Assembly (NCBI GenBank): GCA_900555585.1
Contig: USLT01000007.1
Coordinates: forward strand, 1 to 15,449
Direction: 5' to 3'
DNA: 15,449 nt
Source: an uncultured Collinsella sp.
GTDB lineage: Bacteria > Actinomycetota > Coriobacteriia > Coriobacteriales > Coriobacteriaceae
Shown here: positions 1-6,348 of the stretch, in pieces
Position numbering within the stretch: position 1 is the first letter of the stretch
Layout: each line of letters opens with the position of its first letter
Made by a program: the position numbers and the translations under genes
The notes under the pieces: model-generated
Seen by the model: only the letters and a program-made list of their open reading frames with translations
Told to the model about the DNA's origin: nothing
Database searches by the model: none

Positions 1-588
1 GCCGCGCGCAGCCGCCCCTTCCGCCAGGCACCCGTTGATGATCTCGCAGTCGAAAAGAATGCCCACGAGACCGTCGGCGCAGACCCCTTCAGAATTATTC
101 CAAAAGGAATCGACCGTCACGCCGCGATTGGGGCTGATGGCATCAAGAACCATCCTGGTTACCACGGGGATATCGTCCTCCGTACGGATGTAGGCAAACG
201 GGTTGAAGCAAGCGGAGCGCGCGAGGTCAATGGTGTCTAGGCGCACGGCCTCGTAGCCATCGCGCTCGAAGCCCTCGGCGGTGGCGCGTGAAAGCTCCCC
301 CTTCGTGTCTGTGACCACGTAGCTGCCCGGATGATGGTTGATGAGCTGGGGCAAGACGCCGCCATAGGTCTTGCCAGCGCCCGAGCTGGCCAAAAATATG
401 ACATTGCGGTTGCGGCGGCGCGCGAAGTCGTCCGCCCCGGCAAAATCGATGCCCGCGCCCTCAGCCAGGATGAGGTCGCGCGTCGGGTCGCCGGAGCTGT
501 AGCAGGCGATCTCTTCATCCGTCGCCCAACGCCGCACGTCGAACGGGTGGGCGTCGCGTCGATACGCTGAGAGTTCGATCGAGCTCAT
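1..588 (-). CDS. VirD4/TraG-like coupling ATPase (N-terminal part, runs off the window)
   Basis: Only the first 196 codons are inside the window and the frame is open to the left edge. The start at 588 has an AAGGAGGTG site a few bases upstream and overlaps the stop of the preceding gene as ATGA. A Walker A motif, ASSGAGKT, lies at residues 67-74, and DTKGEL follows at 94-99. About 30 residues later comes the NPFAYIRTEDD stretch. This order (P-loop, then D-x-KGE, then NP-F-YIR) is typical of type IV coupling proteins of conjugative elements, which bring the DNA-relaxase complex to the secretion channel by ATP hydrolysis. Walker B lies outside the window. The first 62 residues are hydrophilic, with no membrane segments, whereas many VirD4 proteins carry two. 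It may therefore be a soluble type anchored by a partner. The family call is firm; a role in conjugation is inferred, since no relaxase or channel gene is visible. Confidence 0.82.
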   Translation of the reverse strand, partial: MSSIELSAYRRDAHPFDVRRWATDEEIACYSSGDPTRDLILAEGAGIDFAGADDFARRRNRNVIFLASSGAGKTYGGVLPQLINHHPGSYVVTDTKGELSRATAEGFERDGYEAVRLDTIDLARSACFNPFAYIRTEDDIPVVTRMVLDAISPNRGVTVDSFWNNSEGVCADGLVGILFDCEIINGCLAEGAAARG

Positions 589-1475
589 AGCGCCACCTCC
601 TTCTGTCCCTCTTCACGGCGCAGGGCCTCCATGCTCCTCGTAAGCCCGAGCATGCTCTCGCGCAACAGCGACTCGCTGCAGCCATCGGCTCGCATCAGCG
701 AGCGGCACGCGCTCGCCTCCAGCGCATCGAGCAGGGAGTACGTCACATCGCTCGCATGATGACGGCGAGGGTCGGCTGCGTAGGCGAGTGCGGCACGGAG
801 CTCTTCGACAGCCGCCAGGCGCTCGGCGGGCGCTGCCTCGCGATAACGCTGGTAGAGCGCGACGGCGTCATCCTCCTCAGCCGTAAAGCCGTGCGAGCCG
901 TCCGCATGCACGTTTCGAGCGGGCATCTTGCCGTCGCTCTTGCGGCGCATATTCGACCACAGGCACACATCGCCTTTCGGAACACCACGCCCCGTAAGGC
1001 GCCGGGCCTCGTCCTCCTCGATGACTCGCCTGCGATCACACGCGTCGACGCAATCGGCCGGCGTGTAGCGAAGCCCGCGCGAGATCTGCTCGAACAGCAG
1101 GTCGAGCGCGCTTACCTTGCGGTCGACCGACTCCATCTCGAGCAAGATCCCCATCGACCCAAAGGTGCATTCCTCAGGCGGCATATACTCGGCGAGCATC
1201 AGCCCCAAAGAGCCGAACAAGTCCGTCGCAACGCCCCCCGCCGCCTCGCCAAGAGGCGAGCGGTACGGGTTGCCTCGCACGTAGATTGTGCGAAACACCT
1301 GAGCTACCGCAAGCGCGTCCGCCGCCGTCGTCACACACGGCAACCGATACTCCTCGGGCTTCATTCCCGTCCTCAACTCCTCGATGAGTCCCTCAGCGCC
1401 CGGAATGTCCTCCGTCTGCACGTAGAAATCCCGGTAGAGACCCCCGCTCGTGGGCAGACTCGTCTTCTTTACCAT
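585..1475 (-). CDS. Coupling-ATPase-associated protein resembling the T4CP all-alpha domain
   Basis: This 296-residue protein has no P-loop, no signal peptide and no membrane segment. The start at 1475 was chosen because AAGGAGA lies 5-6 bases upstream; the frame is open further but has no comparable site. Its stop overlaps the start of the VirD4-like gene (ATGA), so the two are probably translationally coupled. Residues 19-25 (VQTEDIP) resemble the IRTEDDIP stretch of the neighbour. Residues 84-130 (a hydrophobic helix, then AEYMPPEE, LLEME and ALDLLFE) and 203-232 (DAVALYQRYREAAP and onward) recall the pattern of the all-alpha domain inserted between the Walker motifs of Gram-positive VirD4 proteins. 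It could be a detached, ATPase-free paralogue of that domain acting with the coupling protein. This likeness was judged from memory of family patterns. Calling it a hypothetical protein of a conjugative element would be the cautious alternative. Confidence 0.75.
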   Translation of the reverse strand: MVKKTSLPTSGGLYRDFYVQTEDIPGAEGLIEELRTGMKPEEYRLPCVTTAADALAVAQVFRTIYVRGNPYRSPLGEAAGGVATDLFGSLGLMLAEYMPPEECTFGSMGILLEMESVDRKVSALDLLFEQISRGLRYTPADCVDACDRRRVIEEDEARRLTGRGVPKGDVCLWSNMRRKSDGKMPARNVHADGSHGFTAEEDDAVALYQRYREAAPAERLAAVEELRAALAYAADPRRHHASDVTYSLLDALEASACRSLMRADGCSESLLRESMLGLTRSMEALRREEGQKEVAL

Positions 1476-1504
1476 GCTTGTCTCCTTTTCCTTGTTGCAT
1501 TGCG

Positions 1505-1537
1505 CGGACGGAAAGCCCTCCCGTCCGGACGATCCGG
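1505..1537 (-). promoter_or_regulatory. Two overlapping hairpins in the leader of the coupling-associated gene
   Basis: The gap between the membrane-protein gene and the next minus-strand gene holds two inverted repeats. CGGACGG (1505-1511) pairs with CCGTCCG (1521-1527), and CCGGA (1525-1529) pairs with TCCGG (1533-1537). They share 1525-1527, so both cannot form fully at once. There is no T-run, so neither is a normal intrinsic terminator. A leader role is possible, but in GC-rich DNA such repeats also arise by chance. Confidence 0.25.
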
Positions 1538-1571
1538 TGCGGGGTCCGAGCGGGCGGAAGGGGCGCACGCG

Positions 1572-2789
1572 CTACTCCTCGACCTTGGTCAGGGTGTAGG
1601 TATCCTCGTACAAGGCGGAGTCGCGGTAACCCTTCGCCTTGTTCGCCTTGGTGGTGAGCTTGGCCATGGCCGCATTCGCGTCATCCTTCGTGCCAAAGCC
1701 AAACGAGATGCGAACCTTGCCGTCCGCGGTCTCCGGCGCGGTGTAGCTCGCGCCCAGCTTCGTCGTCACCATGCCCTCGTAGTTCTGGTCGATGACCTCG
1801 CCCTCGGCAAGCGTCGCCACGAAGGGAATCTCGCCGGTATCGGTATCGCCCTCGCAGCCGTTGGCATCCGCATCGAGGAAGGCATGGTAGTGCACGAGAC
1901 CCTGGAACGTGCCCTCGACCTTGCCAGACGCCGCGTCAACCGAGGTGATCTTGATGACGAGTTCGCGATCCTGCGCGCCAAAGCAGTTGCCCTTGGTCGC
2001 CACGGTGCTCGCAAAGGCGCCCTTCCAGGTTCCGACGAGCTTGTCGTAGGACTCACCCGCCGCAGACGCATCTTCCTGCGCGCTCTTCAGAGCCCAGCTT
2101 CCCTGCTCAAAAGCAAAGGTGGCGCGGATGGTCGCAGTCGAACTCGAGAAGGCATCGGTACGCTCGAAGCGCAGGGTCGCGCTGGCCGTCTGCGCGTCCT
2201 CGTCGAAGGCGAGGTCCTCGACCTTGGGAGTGACGTCCTTGTAGAGCGGTTGCAGCTCGTATGACCCATTCTCGTTGTCCGCCCGCTGCAGCACGCGACC
2301 CGCAGATGCAGCGATCTTCTTTGCGTCGGGTCCCTCCAGCGCATGCCAGGTCGCCGAGACGGCTCCCGGGTCTGCCATCAACTGCCACGCGCCCTGGTAG
2401 TGCACGAAGTTGCAGGTCACGCTCTTTTCTGACTCCGCATGCCCGTTCGTGGCGCTCACGTTTGCCGAGACCTCGTAGTAGATGTCGCCCAGGCTGTTCA
2501 CGAATGCCGCGTCGACGTTTTGCTTCTTCTTAGAGACGATGTCGACCGACTCGATCTTCCAGGCACCCTCAGCATCGAACTCGCCCGCAGACGGATGCAA
2601 GTCCGCGCACGCCTCCTCGATGGCCTGCTTGATCGCGGCGTCCCGAGGTCCGCTCGCGCCAAGCACGCCAGCAACGAGAACGATGCCGATGAGCGCCGCC
2701 GCGAGCACGAGAGCCGCCTTCGGCTTTGCGAGGCGCTTGGTGATGTCTGCGAAGCGCTCAGTGATGTTGGTCGGATTCAGCTTACTCAT
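1572..2789 (-). CDS. Single-pass membrane protein with a large extracytoplasmic region, function unknown
   Basis: The 405-residue product starts at 2789, with AAGGAG ten bases upstream. Residues 1-23 are polar and positively charged. Residues 24-46 form one hydrophobic helix without a lipobox cysteine, so the remaining ~360 residues probably lie outside the membrane. Two similar stretches of about 70-90 residues, ending GAWQLM (133-138) and GSWALK (230-235), suggest tandem NTF2-like or related alpha/beta domains. A C-terminal region from about residue 248 (YDKLVGTWKGAF) is rich in beta-strand patterns and recalls a small barrel. Four cysteines (61, 126, 269, 312) are spread over the outer part. 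The gene has its own promoter just upstream and reads toward the two coupling-ATPase genes after a 96-base gap. It may anchor or regulate that machinery at the cell surface, but nothing in the sequence proves this. Confidence 0.8.
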   Translation of the reverse strand: MSKLNPTNITERFADITKRLAKPKAALVLAAALIGIVLVAGVLGASGPRDAAIKQAIEEACADLHPSAGEFDAEGAWKIESVDIVSKKKQNVDAAFVNSLGDIYYEVSANVSATNGHAESEKSVTCNFVHYQGAWQLMADPGAVSATWHALEGPDAKKIAASAGRVLQRADNENGSYELQPLYKDVTPKVEDLAFDEDAQTASATLRFERTDAFSSSTATIRATFAFEQGSWALKSAQEDASAAGESYDKLVGTWKGAFASTVATKGNCFGAQDRELVIKITSVDAASGKVEGTFQGLVHYHAFLDADANGCEGDTDTGEIPFVATLAEGEVIDQNYEGMVTTKLGASYTAPETADGKVRISFGFGTKDDANAAMAKLTTKANKAKGYRDSALYEDTYTLTKVEE

Positions 2790-2807
2790 GTGTGATTCAC
2801 TCCTTAT

Positions 2808-2863
2808 CTTTTCGGAATTCTTTCTTCCGTTAGCTAGAGTGTACGACTCTTCTTCCGAAAAAG
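2808..2863. promoter_or_regulatory. Inverted repeat flanking the minus-strand promoter (candidate operator)
   Basis: CTTTTCGGAA (2808-2817) is repeated in inverted form as TTCCGAAAAAG (2853-2863), with one extra A. The right arm touches the -35 box of the minus-strand promoter and the left arm lies in its leader. The intergenic region is clearly more AT-rich than the genes on either side. A repressor binding both arms could control the divergent pair. This is inference from position. Confidence 0.35.
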
Positions 2864-2866
2864 CAA
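2838..2866 (-). promoter_or_regulatory. Sigma-A type promoter for the membrane-protein gene
   Basis: On the minus strand, TTGCTT (2866-2861) and TACACT (2843-2838) are separated by exactly 17 bases. The -10 box lies about 49 bases before the start at 2789. Four of six and five of six bases match the consensus TTGACA and TATAAT boxes. Confidence 0.55.
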
Positions 2867-2888
2867 AGAGAAGCTTTTTTTCCGTTTT

Positions 2889-2897
2889 TGTTATACT
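2889..2897 (+). promoter_or_regulatory. Extended -10 promoter for the HsdM/HsdS-like gene
   Basis: TGTTATACT carries the TG-n extension directly before a TATACT -10 box, 46 bases before the start at 2943. No good -35 box sits 16-18 bases upstream, which the extended -10 could compensate. A T-rich run precedes it. The promoter is back-to-back with the minus-strand promoter at 2838-2866. Confidence 0.5.
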
Positions 2898-2942
2898 TGA
2901 TTCGAGTTCATCAGACGCCCGCACGCGAGCATTGGAGGGCGC

Positions 2943-4682
2943 ATGCGTCATCCCAATTCCCACTATCTCGAAACGATTCCCAGCGCATACTCGCTCGACG
3001 AGCGACTCGCGCCGATCGTCGCCCATCTGCTACCTGCGAGCCCTGCGCCAGCAGGTGCGTGCTACATCGATCTTTGCGCGCGCGACTTCACGATGCTGCG
3101 GGCCCTTTCAGGCCGCTGCACGGGGAGCACGTTCGTGGGCATCGATCGTAATCCGGAAAATGACCCGCGCAAGCTCTGGGATATCGAACTGAGCACTAAG
3201 ATCGATGACGCTGCCGCCATCCCCTTCCCTATCGAAGTGCCGCCCGCACCCGCACGCAACGACCACGCTGCGTGGGGACACGCCCTGATCATGGACATCT
3301 TCGCCGATGCGGAGGCATTCTCGCACATCGATCGGCTGGCGCGCCGAGCCGCGCGCAAGGTCTACTGCCGGCCCCCGGCAAACGTTCCGCAGACGCGCTT
3401 TACCGACTCGGTCGAGGGCGCGCGACGGCTCGCTTGCAAGGCACTGGGACTCACGACCGTCGATTTCTTTGCGGCCGAGTGGTACTACGCGGCCGCCTGC
3501 GTAAAGGCGATGGGACGCGGCGGCCGCGCCGTCCTGCATATCCCCGCACGCTTGCTCAACCTGGGCAAATGCGAGGCGGACCGCAAGACCTTCATCGAAG
3601 CAGGCTTGATCGAGCAAGTCGTGCAGCTGCCGGAACCCCTTTCGCAGGGTGAGGGCATGGATAACGACGTGCTCTTGATCTTGAGCCATGGAAACCATGA
3701 GAGCATCGACCTTATCGATGCACGCGGCTGCTCCTCGGGCGAGTCTTCGGCAGAGGCCGTGCTGGCACTGCTGCGCGAGCGCGACCACATGAGCGAGGAC
3801 GGCACGGATGCGCCCTGGATCAAGCGGCTCGATATCGCAAGCTTGCCTCGGACCTCTTGGTCGCTAGCACCCTTCGCGTCCGCGGGCGGCGCGGGGAACG
3901 ATGAGAGCGCGGACGCAACCGCGGCCATCGGGGAATGCTTCGTCGTGGAGCGCGGCGTCCCGCGGTCGACCATCACGAAGCTCCCCGACGTCGAGGCATC
4001 GTCCGAGCCGGTCTCGCCCGCCGACTACTACTACCTGACCGGCCGCGTGCTTAACGACGGATCCCGCGTGCCCTTCGATTCCCTGCGGCAAGCAATCGAT
4101 GCGAGCGACGTGTTCGACCTCGGCGACCTATATGCGCGCGAGATTGCCGGCGAGCCGATGGGGCTAAAGCGGCTCAAGATCATCGATCCCTTCGCGCCGC
4201 ACGTGGTCATTACGCGCATCGGAATACCCTACAAGGTCGCCATGCTCGAGCCCGGCCACTCCGAATGGGATGACATGGTGGACGGCACGTGGAGCCATTG
4301 GCTTCAGGACAGCGTCGTGCTGCCCGACGGCATGATCTGCCTCACGCCCATTACGCGCGACGGAGATGCGGCGGGCAGGCAGAATGCAGCAACGGGCGAC
4401 GGCAGGGCGGGCGCGACGGCCGACAATCCCTACGCCTGCCTGCCGGAGTACCTGCTGGCCTATCTATCGACAGAAGAGGGCCAGGATCTGCTGCGCGCCA
4501 CCGCCCATGGCACCGTCCCCCAGCTCTCGGTTGGCGATATTCGAAAGATGCGCATCCCGTTGCCGCCGCTCGAAGAGCAGCGAGCCATCGCCGAGCGCTT
4601 CGCCGCGCGCCAACTCCGCTACGAGCAGGCCACCGAGCACCTCGCGCAGACCCTCAAGGAAAAACGAGCACCCTTGCTATAG
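2943..4682 (+). CDS. HsdM-like methylase remnant fused to a type I HsdS-like specificity domain
   Basis: The 579-residue protein starts at 2943 behind GGAGGG. Residues 190-252 (GRGGRAVLHIP, then an IEAGLIEQVVQLPE stretch and NDVLLILSHG) match the end of the catalytic fold of HsdM N6-adenine methylases. The AdoMet motif at 41-48 (YIDLCARD) and the region where NPPF is expected (CRPPANV, 142-148) are degenerate, so it may not methylate DNA. Residues 335-579 resemble one HsdS half: a target-recognition region, then a YLLAYLSTEEG stretch (503-513), GTVPQLSVGDIRKMRIPLPP (523-542) and LEEQRAIAERF (543-553), leading into a helix. HsdS binds the target sequence in type I restriction-modification. No HsdR and no separate hsdM or hsdS lie nearby. 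It could be a regulator, a solitary methylase with divergent motifs, or a decayed fusion. It shares direction with the ATPase gene 149 bases downstream but probably not a transcript, since that gene has its own palindromic control region. Confidence 0.75.
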   Translation: MRHPNSHYLETIPSAYSLDERLAPIVAHLLPASPAPAGACYIDLCARDFTMLRALSGRCTGSTFVGIDRNPENDPRKLWDIELSTKIDDAAAIPFPIEVPPAPARNDHAAWGHALIMDIFADAEAFSHIDRLARRAARKVYCRPPANVPQTRFTDSVEGARRLACKALGLTTVDFFAAEWYYAAACVKAMGRGGRAVLHIPARLLNLGKCEADRKTFIEAGLIEQVVQLPEPLSQGEGMDNDVLLILSHGNHESIDLIDARGCSSGESSAEAVLALLRERDHMSEDGTDAPWIKRLDIASLPRTSWSLAPFASAGGAGNDESADATAAIGECFVVERGVPRSTITKLPDVEASSEPVSPADYYYLTGRVLNDGSRVPFDSLRQAIDASDVFDLGDLYAREIAGEPMGLKRLKIIDPFAPHVVITRIGIPYKVAMLEPGHSEWDDMVDGTWSHWLQDSVVLPDGMICLTPITRDGDAAGRQNAATGDGRAGATADNPYACLPEYLLAYLSTEEGQDLLRATAHGTVPQLSVGDIRKMRIPLPPLEEQRAIAERFAARQLRYEQATEHLAQTLKEKRAPLL

Positions 4683-4798
4683 GTGGGCGAAATGCCCGAT
4701 GCCCGCGTGCGTATGCAAGCGCTCATCGGATTTGGTGACCGCCAGCAATTCGTCTGTATTTCTTGATTGCCAGGGATGCATCCAACGCGTAACATTTT

Positions 4799-4831
4799 AC
4801 TCGGTTACAACCGAGTCGGAGAGGACCGAGT
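4799..4831 (+). promoter_or_regulatory. Palindromic operator with a third half-site over the ribosome-binding site
   Basis: ACTCGGTT-AC-AACCGAGT (4799-4816) is a perfect 8-bp-arm palindrome. The half-site ACCGAGT occurs again at 4825-4831, ending one base before the ATG of the DUF234-type ATPase and overlapping its GGAGAGGA ribosome-binding site (4818-4825). A protein bound here would block both transcription and translation start, which suggests tight control, perhaps by the ATPase itself. The hairpin could also act at the RNA level. No clear -35/-10 pair was found. Confidence 0.5.
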
Positions 4832-6217
4832 ATGAAATTCCTTGGTCGCGAACGAGAGCTTGCTCGCATCGAGCGCGGAATCAAATCGGATGGCCAGAGT
4901 GCCATTCTCGTATATGGACGCCGCCGCGTGGGCAAAAGCGAGCTCATCAAGCAATCCCTATCGGCAAGCAGCGGGCGCAACATTTATTACGAATGCAAGG
5001 AGACGTCAGAACAGAACAACTTGGAAAGCCTCTCCGCCCTCGTGTCCGAGGTTTTCGGTCTTCCGCCGTTGGGCTTTGGCAGTCTTGAAGCCCTTCTCGA
5101 ACACCTCTTTTCCCTGTCCGCCGACCAGCCCCTCACCCTCGTCCTCGATGAATACCCGTATCTGCGAAATACTGTAAAGGGACTCGATAGCATCCTGCAG
5201 GCGCTGCTCGACCGACACCGCGACTCATCGCGCCTTACACTCATCCTTTGCGGCTCATTTGTCGAGGTAATGAGATCCCTGCTCGAGCGTGAGAACCCCC
5301 TGTACGGGCGAATCGACCTCACCATCGACCTCAAACCGATGGATTACTACGACGCCGCGCGATTCTATCCCGATTTCTCCGCAGAAGACAAAGTGCGCCT
5401 GTACAGCGTATTCGGCGGCATCCCGTACTACACGCGCCTCATCGACCCCGACCTCACCGTGCGAGATAACATCATCGAACTCATCTCGGAACCGGGCGCT
5501 CGCCTGGAAAACGAGGTCTCCATGTACCTCGCCTCAGAGATCTCCAAGATAGTCAATGCAAACGAGGTCTTCGGAGCGCTGGCCGACGGCCATTCAAAAT
5601 ATCGCGATATCTTATCCCAGTCGCATGTATCAAGCGGACCCACAATGGTCGACGTGCTCGATCGGCTCATCCGAATGGAGCTTGTGCAAAAACAGGCGCC
5701 CATCAATGATCCGCACAACAAAAAGAAGTCGAGCTACCGCATCGTCGATGGCCTATCGCTGTTTTACTACCGCTATGTGTTCCGATATGCCTCGCAGCGC
5801 ACGCTTCTCGATCCCCAAGTATTCTACGAGCGCTACATTTCGAACGACTTCGAAACGAACTACGTGCCCCATTCATTTGAAGAGGTATGCCGGCAGTTCC
5901 TCATCCGAAAGAATCGTATGGGCGATCTCCCCGAATTGTTCGACGAGATCGGAAGGTACTGGTATGACGATCCAGTCAAGAAAACAAACGGCGAGTTCGA
6001 CGTAGTCACAATCGATCCGCGCGGATATGTGTTCTATGAAGCGAAGTTCCGCTCGAAGCCCATCACGCAGGCGATGATCGACGACGAGATCGAACAAGTG
6101 CAGGCGACGGGACTGGACTGCTACGCTCACGGCTTTTTCTCCCGCTCGGGCTTTGCCGACGATATCTCATACAGCGAGCGGTTACGGTTGTTCGATATCG
6201 AAGAACTCTATCGATAG
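4832..6217 (+). CDS. Archaeal-type ATPase with C-terminal DUF234 nuclease-like domain
   Basis: The 461-residue protein opens with FLGRERELARIE, the usual start of archaeal-ATPase/DUF234 proteins. Walker A is GRRRVGKS (29-36), Walker B is LVLDEYPYL (103-111) and a sensor-like LCGS follows at 139-142. GGIPYY at 195-200 is typical of the family. A helical, winged-helix-like middle precedes the C-terminal DUF234 region, where EFD (388-390) and EAK (403-405) fit a PD-(D/E)xK nuclease core. These STAND-related ATPases are common in Bacteria and Archaea and often mobile. Their role is unclear, with links to defence or addiction modules proposed. The length is normal and the frame intact. Codon use looks less GC-biased than in the ychF region, suggesting acquisition by transfer. 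The start at 4832 follows GGAGAGGA and is embedded in the repeat described at 4799-4831. Confidence 0.9.
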   Translation: MKFLGRERELARIERGIKSDGQSAILVYGRRRVGKSELIKQSLSASSGRNIYYECKETSEQNNLESLSALVSEVFGLPPLGFGSLEALLEHLFSLSADQPLTLVLDEYPYLRNTVKGLDSILQALLDRHRDSSRLTLILCGSFVEVMRSLLERENPLYGRIDLTIDLKPMDYYDAARFYPDFSAEDKVRLYSVFGGIPYYTRLIDPDLTVRDNIIELISEPGARLENEVSMYLASEISKIVNANEVFGALADGHSKYRDILSQSHVSSGPTMVDVLDRLIRMELVQKQAPINDPHNKKKSSYRIVDGLSLFYYRYVFRYASQRTLLDPQVFYERYISNDFETNYVPHSFEEVCRQFLIRKNRMGDLPELFDEIGRYWYDDPVKKTNGEFDVVTIDPRGYVFYEAKFRSKPITQAMIDDEIEQVQATGLDCYAHGFFSRSGFADDISYSERLRLFDIEELYR

Positions 6218-6274
6218 CTCGATCTCAAGCATTCCCACCCACAATAAGCTACAGGAAATCTGTCGAGCACCGCG

Positions 6275-6304
6275 CCGGGCATCCCTGCCGCAGGGGACAC
6301 CCGG
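6275..6304. other. Stem-loop between convergent genes
   Basis: CCGGG (6275-6279) pairs with CCCGG (6300-6304), and inside it CCCTG pairs with CAGGG around a CCG loop. It lies in the 131-base gap between the convergent ATPase genes. It lacks a T-run on either strand, so it is not a classical intrinsic terminator, but it may help end transcription from both sides. Confidence 0.3.
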
Positions 6305-6348
6305 CCCAGATGTCGGATGTGCAAGGGGCGTCGCGTGGACTGGACTGA

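Noticed and set aside
756..2264. 502-codon plus-strand open frame opposite two minus-strand genes
   Set aside because: It is antisense to the coupling-associated and membrane-protein genes, both of which have good start signals and sensible protein sequence. Its own translation is Arg/Leu/Val-rich, without domains, as expected for a GC-rich shadow frame.
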